Notes: generated by a model not told the origin, from the sequence alone. 64,000 nt of DNA from Gammaproteobacteria bacterium (GCA_021323735.1 JAJPKM010000036.1:124001-188000), one strand, 5' to 3'. Shown: positions 15,584-30,224, counted from the stretch's first letter. A program made the numbers and translations.

Positions 15584-15796
15584 ATGCTGACCATGCAATC
15601 GAAGATCTTTGCATTGCTGGGCGTAGAGGGCGGTCGCGAGGCCACGTTGGTGGTTCGGCGCGGCGATGGACAGTTTGCCCTGGCGAGAGTCGATGCGCGC
15701 GTGGCCTCCGCCACGCGACTTGCCGCTCGATATGCCCCTGCGGTCAAGCTCAGCTGGTTGGAGCAAGCCCAATTGGCTGGAGACATTCGCCGCTAA
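15584..15796 (+). CDS. Small hypothetical protein
   Basis: 70 residues from ATG 15584, with TGGAG at 15571-15575 as ribosome site; a TTG directly before it is in frame. It is basic and soluble: a helical start (TMQSKIFALLGVEGG), a beta-like middle (ATLVVRRGDGQFALARVDARV) and an Ala-rich end. No known motif. It is convergent with the oligopeptidase gene, leaving 12 bases between the stop codons. Real but uncharacterised, by codon pattern and ribosome site. Confidence 0.55.
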   Translation: MLTMQSKIFALLGVEGGREATLVVRRGDGQFALARVDARVASATRLAARYAPAVKLSWLEQAQLAGDIRR

Positions 15797-15808
15797 ACGA
15801 TTTAAGTT

Positions 15809-17896
15809 TCAAATTCGCACGCCCAACTCATCCAGCAGGAACGCGTATTCCATGGCGGTCTCGCGATATCGCTGGAAGCGGCCGGACTTGCCGCCATGTC
15901 CCGCCTCCATCTCTACATGCAGCAGCAGCCGATGGTTGCCTGATTTCAGTGCGCGAAGTTTGGCCACCCATTTAGCCGGCTCGTAATACTGGACCTGACT
16001 GTCCCACAGGCCGGTGGTCACCAGCATGGCTGGATACGCCTGATGGCCGATGTTGTCGTAGGGCGAGTACGACAACATGTAATCGTAGTATTCGCGCTCG
16101 TTGGGATCGCCCCACTCGTCGTATTCATTGGTGGTGAGCGGAATGCTCTCGTCCAGCATGGTGGTGACCACGTCCACGAAGGGCACCTGCGCGACGATGC
16201 CGCGATAGTCGGAACCGTTCATGTTGGCGATCGCTCCCATCAGCAACCCGCCGGCGCTGCCTCCCATGGCAAACACCTTGTCCTTGGCGGTGTAACGGCG
16301 CTCAACGAGCGTGTGCGTGACGTCGATGAAATCATTGAATGAATTCTTCTTGCAGAGTTGCCGCCCGGCGTCGTACCACGCGCGGCCCTTCTCCTGTCCG
16401 CCGCGTATATGCGCGATGGCATAGACGAAACCTCGGTCGAGCAGACTCAGGCGCGCCGAGGAAAAGCTCGGGTCCATGGACAAACCGTAGGCCCCGTAGC
16501 CGTATTGCAGCAGGGGAGCGGACCCGTCGCGCGCAAAGCCCTTGCGATACACCAGCGAGACCGGTATTTCCGCGCCGTCGCGCGCGGGCGCCATGAAGAA
16601 TTCCGTGGCGTAATCATTGGGATCGAAACGGCCGAGGACCGGGTCGCGCTTGAGCAGCATCTGCTCGCGCGTGCCGACGTTGTAGTCATAGATGGTCGTC
16701 GGTGTGGTCAGCGAAGAATAGGCATAGCGCACGATCTCGGTGTCCATCTCCATATTGACGGAAATCGAAGTGCTGTAGGCCGCTTCGTCGCTGGCGATGA
16801 AAAACGCGGGTGCAAGGGTGAGCGGACGAATGAGGATCTTGCGCAGGCCGGCGCTGCGCACCGATAACGCGATGAATCGGTCGAAAACATCGAACTCCTC
16901 GATATAGGTGTCGTCGCGATGCGCCACCACATCGATCCAGGAGGCACGCTCGGAGTGGCTGCCGATGGGTGCGCGCGCCAGGCGGAAATTTCGAGCCTGC
17001 CAGTTTGACCTGACGATGAAATCGGACCCCAGATGCTCGATGTCGTATTCATGATCCGGCTCACGAGGCAAGAATATCTCGAAGCGAAGTTCTGGATCAT
17101 CGGCGCGCGCATAGCGCCACTCGGAAGACAAGGTGCTCTCCATGTGGATGAAGATGTAGGCCTCAGATTTTGACTTGGACACGCCGGTATAGAAGCTCCG
17201 ATCGGTCTGTTCGAAGACCAGCCGATCGCGCGCCGGATCCTCGCCGAGCACGTGTTTTTTTACGTACAGCCCCAGCAAGGTCTCCGGATCCTTCTCGACG
17301 TAAAGCAGGGTCCGATTGTCGTTGGCCCATGCCAAGTCGGCTTCGATGCCGGAGATGGTATCCGGCAGGGTTTCTCCGCTGCGCAGGTTTTTGAAGCGCA
17401 GCGTGAATTGGCGCCTGCCCACCGTGTCCTCACAGTAGGCCAGCCATGCCGAGTCGGGCGAGATCTCCATGGCGCCGATGCGGTAGTACTCGTGGCCGAC
17501 CGCGTGCATATTGGCGTCCAACAAGATCTCTTCCGGGGCATCGAGCGAGTTGCGGCGGCGCACAAAAATCGGGTGTTCCTTGCCCGGCTCGAAGCGGACG
17601 CTGTACCAATAGCCGCTCTTTCGATACGGCACCGTGGCATCGTCCTGTTTCAAACGAGCGTAGATTTCCTCGTAGAGCGCATTTTCCAGCGATTTGGCGT
17701 GTGCCATGCTGCGTTCCCGATAGGCATTCTCAGCTTTCAGGTAGGCCAGCACCTCTTGATTCGTGCGTTCATCGTCGCGCAGCCAGTAATAGGGATCCAT
17801 GCGTTCGCCGTAGGGCGAGGCCACGGGGTGAGGTTTTTGAGGTGCGACGGGCGGCACGAGCGCCTCGGCGGGAGCCTTGGGATCCGATTCGGTCAA
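15809..17896 (-). CDS. ptrB: Oligopeptidase B (S9A prolyl oligopeptidase family)
   Basis: 695 residues from a TTG start at 17896, chosen because GAGG lies about nine bases upstream and the length fits E. coli PtrB (686). An ATG at 17992 would overlap the divergent CBS gene. The N-terminal propeller domain is entered at YGERMDPYYWLRDD. The catalytic domain has GGSAGGLLMG (nucleophile Ser), LWDSQVQYYEPAKW (Asp) and EAGHGGKSGR (His), with the S9 region HIRGGQEKGRAWYDAG. It cleaves after basic residues in peptides up to about 30 residues. No signal peptide; cytoplasmic or periplasm-leaking as in relatives. Confidence 0.93.
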   Translation of the reverse strand: MTESDPKAPAEALVPPVAPQKPHPVASPYGERMDPYYWLRDDERTNQEVLAYLKAENAYRERSMAHAKSLENALYEEIYARLKQDDATVPYRKSGYWYSVRFEPGKEHPIFVRRRNSLDAPEEILLDANMHAVGHEYYRIGAMEISPDSAWLAYCEDTVGRRQFTLRFKNLRSGETLPDTISGIEADLAWANDNRTLLYVEKDPETLLGLYVKKHVLGEDPARDRLVFEQTDRSFYTGVSKSKSEAYIFIHMESTLSSEWRYARADDPELRFEIFLPREPDHEYDIEHLGSDFIVRSNWQARNFRLARAPIGSHSERASWIDVVAHRDDTYIEEFDVFDRFIALSVRSAGLRKILIRPLTLAPAFFIASDEAAYSTSISVNMEMDTEIVRYAYSSLTTPTTIYDYNVGTREQMLLKRDPVLGRFDPNDYATEFFMAPARDGAEIPVSLVYRKGFARDGSAPLLQYGYGAYGLSMDPSFSSARLSLLDRGFVYAIAHIRGGQEKGRAWYDAGRQLCKKNSFNDFIDVTHTLVERRYTAKDKVFAMGGSAGGLLMGAIANMNGSDYRGIVAQVPFVDVVTTMLDESIPLTTNEYDEWGDPNEREYYDYMLSYSPYDNIGHQAYPAMLVTTGLWDSQVQYYEPAKWVAKLRALKSGNHRLLLHVEMEAGHGGKSGRFQRYRETAMEYAFLLDELGVRI

Positions 17897-17974
17897 ATGG
17901 GTTGTCCTCGTTCGAGGCGCGAGTATAGTCAAAGGGGCCAAAGACGTCCGATTGCAGCGATACCGGAGGTGCAT

Positions 17975-18403
17975 ATGCAAACCGTGAGCCAATTACTTAA
18001 GGTCAAGGGCAATCAGATTTTTTCCGTTGCGCCGCAAGATTCCGTCCTACGAGCGATCGAGATCATGGCCACTCGACATGTGGGCGCGCTGCTGGTGATG
18101 ACCGAGGGCACCTTGCTCGGGATCATTTCGGAACGCGACTACGCGCGAAAAGTCATCCTGAAAAATCGCTCCTCCCACGACACCCCGGTCAGCGACATCA
18201 TGAGTTCGCCGGCGGTCAGCGTGACGCCGGAGGACACCGTGCATCACTGCATGCAACTCATGACCGAAGGTCGCTTCAGGCACTTACCCGTGGTCAGAGC
18301 CGGCCGTGTCGTCGGCATGTTGTCCATCGGGGATTTGGTCAAGGCGGTGATCGAGGAGCAGTCGCAGCACATCGAGCAGCTGGAACGCTACATTGCTGGG
18401 TGA
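17975..18403 (+). CDS. Two-CBS-domain protein
   Basis: 142 residues; GGAGG at 17965-17969 sets the ATG at 17975. Two CBS motifs fill the protein. CBS1 is at about 10-70 (VLRAIEIMATRHVGALLVM, GIISERDYARKVIL). CBS2 is at about 80-135 (VTPEDTVHHCMQLMTEGRFRHLPVV, GMLSIGDLVKAVI). The last residues form a helix. Such stand-alone CBS pairs bind adenosyl nucleotides and regulate partners; the partner is not shown by the sequence. It is divergent from ptrB with a short shared promoter region. Confidence 0.9.
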   Translation: MQTVSQLLKVKGNQIFSVAPQDSVLRAIEIMATRHVGALLVMTEGTLLGIISERDYARKVILKNRSSHDTPVSDIMSSPAVSVTPEDTVHHCMQLMTEGRFRHLPVVRAGRVVGMLSIGDLVKAVIEEQSQHIEQLERYIAG

Positions 18404-18702
18404 ATTGGTCGTGAGTTCATCTCGGGACAGCCGGATGAGCTGATCGCTGGACAGTCGATCGCGGCAGCCGCTTGCCAATCAGGGCGGCCTCCATATAAGG
18501 TAAACCCCACATAGGCGCGACGCGGCGTTTGCTCCAACCGTGCTCGAACTTTCGGGCCCTAGCAACATGTCGGACTTGCGCAGCATCGACAAAAACGGCC
18601 GCAGGCCTGTTTTTCCAATTGACTAGAACCGATTGATGTTCTTGGTTTTTCAAAAGGCTCCTGCGCCGTTCGCGCGGAGTCAGCTTTCTGTATGGGCGCG
18701 AT
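18404..18702. other. Non-coding interval upstream of gltB
   Basis: About 300 bases between the CBS gene and gltB. No ORF with a credible start was found. The interval probably holds the gltBD promoter; no consensus -35/-10 pair or regulator site could be assigned with confidence. Confidence 0.5.
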
Positions 18703-24659
<5,957 letters not shown>

Positions 24660-24808
24660 GTCAGAGCCGCCGCCTTGCGACTCCTCGCACACGGCGCCCA
24701 CCTGCCGCAGCAAGCTTCCGCCGAGCCGTCAGAGCGATTCGGGGCAGAATCAGGACTCTGTGGCTTTTCTGTGCCGAAGCACAGCCGATTCGCCGGCGCT
24801 GGGTCATG

Positions 24809-24836
24809 AAAAAGACGGGACCTGAGCGGTCCCGTC
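24809..24836 (-). terminator. Rho-independent terminator after the repeat-protein gene
   Basis: GACGGGACC (24814-24822) pairs perfectly with GGTCCCGTC (24828-24836) around a five-base loop. Read on the minus strand the stem is followed at once by TTTTT (24813-24809). It sits 27 bases after the stop codon of the gene at 24863-26539. On the plus strand the stem has no T-run, so gltBD may use it only weakly. Confidence 0.85.
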
Positions 24837-24862
24837 CGTAAGTCTCTTGCGATGGACTTTAC

Positions 24863-26539
24863 TTAGAGCCGGTTGGGACCCGTGGCCGCAACTCCTACTG
24901 TTTCCGAGCCAGTGTTACAACCCGACGCGTTGCAAGATTGAACCTGAAACAAGGTATTCCTCGTAATGGTGACCGGAAAAGGGGGGCTAGCGACCGTTGC
25001 TATGAGTTGACCGACAGGCTGAGGCTGCGCGCAGGACGCTGGATTACACAGTGTTTCGTAGATCTTGTAAGACGTAGCGTCGGCCTGAGTTGTCCACGAC
25101 AGGGTTACGCTGCCGCCGCTTGTCACTTGGGATACGTTAGTGCGCAGGGAAGGAAGCGCCGGAGGGATCGCGACCGGCGGACTCTGGTTCGGCCCGGCTA
25201 CAACGCCTGCCGTAGAGGGGATGAAAACAAACATCTCGTTCGCGGATGGGAGGAATCCGGCGCAACTCAACTGATCCGAATTCGCGTTCTGGAAGGTGCA
25301 ACTGACGTTGGACTCAGCCAGTACTCCAGAAAATGACAGACCCGAACTCGTCCCTGATCGCGGATCGAATTCGACGAACTCGACAATCTTGTTGTTGCTG
25401 GTAGCAGAGTTCACCGTGCATATCACTTCCGTCGCGCTGGCTTGCAACCCTGAGCAGCTCGGAGTTCCAGTCACTGCCGTGGTGCTAAGTGACTGCAACG
25501 CCGATTGAAATGAGGTGCGTGGATTGAAGGCGAATCCTTGCAAGGTGCCGGAACTGCTCATAATGGCGCATAGGGCGTCGCCACTCGTGTCAACATTCAT
25601 AAGGGTATTATTCTGGAACGCAAACTGCATAACAGCTGCGCAGGACGGAGTGCCTATAAACGATGTTCCGGAATACAGGCTCTGCACACCGCTTCTGAAT
25701 GCCGTGCGCGGATCGAACGCGATGCCATCCAGTCCATTGGCGTTCGTGAAAGCGCAAAGCACCTGGTTGCTGTCGTTGGCGGCTACCACCTGGTCGGGAG
25801 GATTCGCGCAGCTCGGGTCCGCGGTGGCCACCACCTGGAGGTCTTGCAAGACGACAGATGACGCCCCCACGGTCGGGTTGAACGCGACGCCCATGAGTTC
25901 ATTGTTGGCGCCACGAAAAGCACAGATTGTGTCTCCCGCGGGACCTTCTCCCGCCACGCCCGCCGCAGGAGCTGTGACGGTGAAACGAGGCGCCCCAATC
26001 GCGCAACTGGCATTGACGGCGGCCGAATCGGCAGTCCCGAGAGTCACTACCGTGGGTGATGGCTGAGGATCGGCAAATATATTGAACCGCAGTCCCTTCA
26101 TGGTGCCGGACGCATTGAAGGCACAGACCACATCCCCCGAACCATCGGCAGCGCTCGAGCAACTGGAATTGCCAACGGTACCGGTTACGCCTAAAGACAA
26201 AGGATTGTTAGGACCTGTAGAGCGGACTGTTACGGTGTCCAACGCGGGCGACGCAAACGCACCCGCCTTGACCAGCACCGATGCGGCCGACAGCATGCCG
26301 GAGCCCGATGCGAAGACGCAAATGATATGGCTGCTGCCGTTGGCCGAAGAAGCGCAGGCAGGATCAGGGGCGCCAATGCTGACAACCGTTGGCAAAGACT
26401 CATCGATCACTTGAGCCGGCGCCGGCGCGGCCTGCATCAACGTCGAACACAATGCAATGATGGTTGCAGGAACTACTCTGCTGACCAAGCTCGGGCAAGC
26501 TCGCAGTAAAGATCCTCTTGGTGGAATCGAAATCGTCAT
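24863..26539 (-). CDS. Secreted protein with seven cysteine-paired repeats and a C-terminal fibronectin III-like domain
   Basis: 558 residues from the ATG at 26539, which has GGAG six bases upstream; the ATG at 26551 is less likely. A signal peptide (VVPATIIALCSTLMQAAPAPA) precedes seven repeats, each with two cysteines and a C-[AV]-F-x(4-6)-G-x-L-x-G-x-x-F-[ND]-P-like unit: C62/C74, C127/C139, C179/C206, C244/C262, C300/C324, C362/C374 and C414/C426. Spacing of the first cysteines is 52-65 residues. Residues 461-558 look like an Fn3 domain (GGSVTLSWTTQADATSYKIYE) with four further Cys. Seven blades of about 60 residues would suit a beta-propeller. Export and disulfides are likely; function unknown. 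Confidence 0.75.
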   Translation of the reverse strand: MTISIPPRGSLLRACPSLVSRVVPATIIALCSTLMQAAPAPAQVIDESLPTVVSIGAPDPACASSANGSSHIICVFASGSGMLSAASVLVKAGAFASPALDTVTVRSTGPNNPLSLGVTGTVGNSSCSSAADGSGDVVCAFNASGTMKGLRFNIFADPQPSPTVVTLGTADSAAVNASCAIGAPRFTVTAPAAGVAGEGPAGDTICAFRGANNELMGVAFNPTVGASSVVLQDLQVVATADPSCANPPDQVVAANDSNQVLCAFTNANGLDGIAFDPRTAFRSGVQSLYSGTSFIGTPSCAAVMQFAFQNNTLMNVDTSGDALCAIMSSSGTLQGFAFNPRTSFQSALQSLSTTAVTGTPSCSGLQASATEVICTVNSATSNNKIVEFVEFDPRSGTSSGLSFSGVLAESNVSCTFQNANSDQLSCAGFLPSANEMFVFIPSTAGVVAGPNQSPPVAIPPALPSLRTNVSQVTSGGSVTLSWTTQADATSYKIYETLCNPASCAQPQPVGQLIATVASPPFPVTITRNTLFQVQSCNASGCNTGSETVGVAATGPNRL

Positions 26540-27050
26540 ACACATCTCCATCCGTTGGTTATAAGTTTCGAATCGAAGGGTAGATCAACGAATTGAAAGG
26601 CTGGTTTGCTTGCTGTTTTCTCCTCCGTGTCTTGCGAATAAATTCCGTCAACTGCGCCTTGTGGCGATATGACCGGGCTTGCGGAGTCAGCGCGGAGACC
26701 TCGCGCGAGCGCTGGGAACAAGTGCAGCTAGAGTAGTGCGCGTGATTGAGCGCAAAGATATTGTGAGGCTGGGCCTTGTATTGACCGTGGCCGTAAAGAT
26801 CGGCACCGCATGAGGAACCCGGACCGGTATAACCGGCGAGCGAGTCGATCAACGTGACCAGAACAAAAGCGGGTCTGCGCATCCTCGCACCATCCTATCT
26901 GGCGCTCGATCCATGGCTACTGTTGACAGAGACTCACGCTGCGTTTGTTTTATTCCAACGCTGGCGCCGAATTTTTCAGTAAGCCGTTATCACCATCTTT
27001 AGAATGCCGGGCATGCCTGAGTTATTTTTCGCAACCTAATGAAAGAATGA
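26540..27050. other. Interval without a convincing gene
   Basis: About 500 A+T-richer bases upstream of the repeat protein. A 107-codon minus-strand frame at 26559-26882 has a hydrophobic start but then an irregular Ser/Cys/Arg/Gln-rich sequence, no ribosome site and no recognised motif. I see nothing else in the interval; the repeat-protein promoter should lie in its left part. Confidence 0.4.
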
Positions 27051-27311
27051 AGGATTTACGCAAGCAGCCAAGATGCCTCGAGCGACAACCTGAATCGCTG
27101 GGCGGAATTTTGGCGAGGATGTCGTATTGCCATGCGCATACTGAGCATCGACGTCGCTGGCAGCATCGCAAGCGTCCGCCTCGAGCTCGAGCATTGGACC
27201 GGCACGAACTACACGGATCTGTTCACGCTGCTCAAAGTCGATGGCCACTGGAAGATCATGAACAAAGGGTTTCACGTTCATGCCGACTCTACAAAGACGC
27301 ATACGGCCTAA
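27051..27311 (+). pseudogene. Remnant of an NTF2-like / lumazine-binding-type (PF12893) protein
   Basis: The frame is open from 27051 and ends at TAA 27309-27311. Its last 60 codons (from ATG 27132) read MRILSIDVAGSIASVRLELE then NYTDLFTLLKVDGHWKIMNKGFH. This is the C-terminal half of the small NTF2-like 'lumazine-binding' family. The N-terminal half should be about 60 residues more. Upstream sequence in this frame does not match, and pieces in another frame (GFTQAAKMPRATT) look like displaced remains. Probably a decayed gene; a 59-residue product is also possible. Confidence 0.4.
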
Positions 27312-27408
27312 GGCGCGCGCATGTTGGACAATTTGTCGTCTTCTAGATCTCAATCGCTGGCAGTCCTGACGCTCAATGTCTGGAATCGCGAAGGCAGAAT
27401 GCGATTCG

Positions 27409-27993
27409 TCAACTCACTAGGAGACGGCTCAATTCATCAATCTTATGCTGCAGTCTGCGAGCACCCCACAAATTGAGTAGCCAGACTCCTGCGAACACCG
27501 CGATCATAACGACCACTAAGGGCCACATAAGATGCCGGTTTGCCGGCGCGTGTTCGAGCAATCGACTTATGCCGATTGTGAACAGCCCAAGGCCCGGCGC
27601 CAACGGTGCGAGATACCACAACCACACTGTCCGCAGCGCCGACTGCTGACGGCGAAGTTCTTCGCGGTACCTCGAAATGTAATCCATGAACGATATATGG
27701 GAAGGAATGGGTTTTGCCGACGCACGGAAATGAATCCACACCATAATGAATATGGCCCCGGTAATGACTAGGAAGCTTCCCAACTGCATGAGCGGGGACC
27801 GGAAGATCCAGATGTACGACCCGAATCCAGCGACGACGAACGCCCCAGCGGCGTATTCGATCCGGTTGCGCCGCCGTACGGCTGATTGAAACTTATCGGC
27901 ATTGGCTCGAATTTGCTCGACAGTTCCGAGATTTGGTTCCACTGCTTGTGCTCCCCAGATTGCCTTGATGTCGTGTTTCTCAGGCGCGGTCAT
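27409..27993 (-). CDS. Membrane protein encoded with the ECF sigma factor (possible anti-sigma)
   Basis: 194 residues. A cytoplasmic N-terminus of about 45 residues leads to two close membrane helices (about 46-62 and 68-86). A charged amphipathic region follows (DYISRYREELRRQQSALRTVWLWY), then two more helices (about 125-142, 158-176) and a basic tail. It overlaps the sigma-factor gene by 14 bases. Position and coupling suggest it controls the sigma factor, but it lacks the HxxxCxxC zinc anti-sigma motif. Function is inferred from context only. Confidence 0.7.
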   Translation of the reverse strand: MTAPEKHDIKAIWGAQAVEPNLGTVEQIRANADKFQSAVRRRNRIEYAAGAFVVAGFGSYIWIFRSPLMQLGSFLVITGAIFIMVWIHFRASAKPIPSHISFMDYISRYREELRRQQSALRTVWLWYLAPLAPGLGLFTIGISRLLEHAPANRHLMWPLVVVMIAVFAGVWLLNLWGARRLQHKIDELSRLLVS

Positions 27994-28510
27994 GATCAGA
28001 CCCTCCGTTCTGGAACATTCGGGCCAGAATGGTTTTAATTCGGTGAATCCTTGTTGCTACGGCGCCAGGTGAAATACCAACTATTTCCGCTATGTCGCTC
28101 GCACCAATGTCTTCCAGGTAGAGGCACATCACCTGGGCGTCCGGCGGCTTCAGCAGCTGAATCGTTTGATGCAGCCATGCCAGAGTTTGCTGATCGCTGG
28201 CAATCACTTCCGGATTGCCACGATCTGGTGTGTCCGCGAGCTCGTCCAGACTTGCAGCCCCCGCATAGTTCAGTCGCCGGCTGCGTATGACGTGGGAGGC
28301 GTAGACATTGTGAGCAACACGGTAAACCCATGTTCGCAGCGAACATTCCTCCTCGAAAGTCCCCAAACTCCGCCACAGTTCTATGTGGATTTCTTGTAAC
28401 AGATCGCGACGCCGATCCGGGTCCGCCTCAAAGCCGCGGACCAATCGTTGCAATGCAGGGCCAAACGATGCAATTGCGAGGGCATACCGATCGTCCTGCT
28501 TCACGCCCAT
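27980..28510 (-). CDS. ECF-family RNA polymerase sigma factor
   Basis: 176 residues. Region 2 is clear (DRRRDLLQEIHIELWRSLGTF then CSLRTWVYRVAHNVYASHVIR). Region 4 has the helix-turn-helix DIGASDIAEIVGISPGAVATRIHRIKTIL. A GGGAG ribosome site lies just before the ATG. The linker between regions contains SLDELADTPDRGNPE, as usual. The downstream overlapping membrane protein is the probable regulator. The regulon is unknown. Confidence 0.92.
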   Translation of the reverse strand: MGVKQDDRYALAIASFGPALQRLVRGFEADPDRRRDLLQEIHIELWRSLGTFEEECSLRTWVYRVAHNVYASHVIRSRRLNYAGAASLDELADTPDRGNPEVIASDQQTLAWLHQTIQLLKPPDAQVMCLYLEDIGASDIAEIVGISPGAVATRIHRIKTILARMFQNGGSDHDRA

Positions 28511-28901
28511 GCTCCCATCTCAATCAGTTCCTCGCGCTACCTGTCATAGGTAGTCGTCGGTCCCGGCGAATTCTTACGGATATCGCCAAAAATACCGTCG
28601 CGTCTGCACCCCTGTACAAATGGCGGGGCGCGGTCAGGCATTTCTGCGTGGACGTGGGCGTTGGGATCGCTCGCACGTTGTTCGAAATGCGGCGGCGCCC
28701 GGGTGTGGGACCTGCAGGCAAGACACAGCACAGCTTGCGGCAGCAGTTCCTCCGCCGGAGCCGCGTCCGCGCGCGCTCCCGCACGCGCCATCGGTTACGC
28801 CGTCCGTCCGCTCGTGCGGCGACTCGGGTAGGATTTAATGTCTTCTTAATCAATGGCTTATGTATGCGCGCAAGCGGCGCCGTTGTGATAGGCTAAAGTT
28901 C
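28511..28901. other. Interval without a convincing gene
   Basis: About 390 bases between the divergent sigma-factor gene and a small plus-strand gene. Long frames here run on both strands but are Arg-rich shadows without ribosome sites. The sigma-factor promoter should be in the first 100 bases. No repeats or RNA genes were recognised. Confidence 0.4.
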
Positions 28902-29132
28902 ATGGATAACCTTGAACGGAAATTTCGGGCCGACCAACGTCGCCGGACAGCCATCCTAAATCGGGCCTCGCTCGGTAGCGTTGCGCATGATCCCACGCCA
29001 TTGTCCGGCCTCAGTGCCGTTTCTCTCGTACAACAGCTCACGCGAGAAAGTTGGGCCTTGGCTGGAAGAGAAGCTCCTTGTTACACCCGTCACGAAACGC
29101 CCATAATATTTTTGCCCCGCCGCCATACGTGA
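28902..29132 (+). CDS. Small hypothetical protein, possible first gene of a nucleotidyltransferase-type pair
   Basis: 76 residues from ATG 28902 (MDNLERKFRADQRRRTAILN). The middle (LSAVSLVQQLTRESWALAGRE) and end (TPIIFLPRRHT) look like a conserved small family. From memory such proteins precede nucleotidyltransferase genes in several bacteria, and a fragment that could be such a gene follows (29138-29215). No catalytic motif is present. The N-terminus is strongly basic. Assignment is uncertain. Confidence 0.45.
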   Translation: MDNLERKFRADQRRRTAILNRASLGSVAHDPTPLSGLSAVSLVQQLTRESWALAGREAPCYTRHETPIIFLPRRHT

Positions 29133-29137
29133 ACTAA

Positions 29138-29215
29138 CTCCCGGAGGACTTTCGCGATTTGCTCGTCGAACTGGATCTCGCCGATATCGAAGCGATCGAG
29201 CAGAAGCAGGATTGA
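29138..29215 (+). pseudogene. Short gene remnant after the small hypothetical gene
   Basis: A 25-codon frame without a start codon (preceded by TAA) reads LPEDFRDLLVELDLADIEAI and ends QKQD. The beginning resembles the N-terminus of nucleotidyltransferases that start with 'DFRDLL..L..A', but the GG-S/D-D core is absent. It looks like the stump of a deleted gene that used to follow the 28902 gene. Confidence 0.25.
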
Positions 29216-29261
29216 CCTACGGCCGGGCCCGCAAGCTTAGACGGCTAGGTAGAATCGGCCA

Positions 29262-30224
29262 ATGTGCTATTCCGCCCAAGTCATCCAGATGGCCCGCAAG
29301 CTGCATCGGCAACTCGGCATCCGGATCGACTATGGCGAAGTCGAGCGGCTCTTCTTTCGGCGCCTCGAGGATTCGAGCATAAACATCTCCCGCGGCTTCG
29401 AAGCCAACTTCGACGACCCCACAACCGACCAGGAGCGCCGTATCAAAGGCGCGATCGACGAACATCGCGCGCGGCTCGCGTCAAAGATGGAGAAAGAGCT
29501 CTTCAGTCAAAGGACGCGTCTCGTCAATGCGCAGCGCGGCCTTCAAGAAAAAGAAACTAAGAAGGCGCGCGAAGATGTCCGGATTGCGACAACCAAGATC
29601 GAAACGCTTACCGGCAAGCTTGGCAACTTGCGCAGCTCCGAACCAAATGAAGAAGACAATCGCATCTTTCCTTTCGTCCATGCCGGCGTGATCGCCAAGA
29701 GGGACGGCGAGAACCTTCTTACCCCTATGCGCTACCACTGCCGGCCGGCGGGCAAACCTAAGTTCATTGACCGGCAGTTCCCGGGTCTCTATAACGCGAG
29801 GCGAGACAACCTAGAAAAATTCTGGGGCGAACAGTTCGGTTCCCATCACGCCATCATGGTTGTGGAGAGCTTTTACGAGAATGTGAAGCGCCACACGATG
29901 GAGCACCGAGCGCTCAACGCCGGCGAAGCGGAGGAAAACGTCGTCCTACAATTCAAACCCGAACCTGCCCAAACCATGTACATCGCCTGCCTCTGGTCTC
30001 ACTGGACGGATCCCAAGGAGCCCGATCTTCGCAGCTTTGCCGCCATCACCGATGATCCTCCTGCGGACGTAGCCGCCGCCGGTCACGACCGCTGCATCAT
30101 CAATCTGAAACCCGAACACCTAGAGGCCTGGCTGACGCCCAAGAAGCACTCAACCGCCGAGTTGCAAGCAATGCTGTCGGACCGCGCCATTCCGGTTTTC
30201 CAGCTCGCGTTGCAAGCGGCTTAA
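29262..30224 (+). CDS. SRAP-family protein (YedK/HMCES type) with a long central insertion
   Basis: 320 residues, about 100 more than E. coli YedK. Catalytic residues can be placed: C2 (MCYSAQV), exposed after Met removal and linking to abasic sites, N178 (GLYNARRDNL), E202 (VESFYE) and H275 (GHDRCII). Residues 60-125 form a Lys/Glu-rich coiled-coil insertion between the first strand and the core (KMEKELFSQRTRLVNAQRGL). The family protects abasic sites in single-stranded DNA by a DNA-protein crosslink. The gene stands alone among accessory genes. MCYS in place of MCGR marks a divergent subfamily. Confidence 0.88.
   Translation: MCYSAQVIQMARKLHRQLGIRIDYGEVERLFFRRLEDSSINISRGFEANFDDPTTDQERRIKGAIDEHRARLASKMEKELFSQRTRLVNAQRGLQEKETKKAREDVRIATTKIETLTGKLGNLRSSEPNEEDNRIFPFVHAGVIAKRDGENLLTPMRYHCRPAGKPKFIDRQFPGLYNARRDNLEKFWGEQFGSHHAIMVVESFYENVKRHTMEHRALNAGEAEENVVLQFKPEPAQTMYIACLWSHWTDPKEPDLRSFAAITDDPPADVAAAGHDRCIINLKPEHLEAWLTPKKHSTAELQAMLSDRAIPVFQLALQAA

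Noticed and set aside
15320-15772. 150-codon minus-strand frame rich in Pro, His and Thr
   Set aside because: It runs through the simple-sequence tract and over the small plus-strand gene at 15584; its composition follows the repeats, not a protein family.
24814-24836. Same hairpin read as terminator for gltBD
   Set aside because: No T-run follows on the plus strand; assigned to the minus-strand gene.
26559-26882. 107-codon minus-strand frame with a hydrophobic start
   Set aside because: No ribosome site, irregular Ser/Cys/Gln/Arg-rich body and no known motif; not enough to call a gene.
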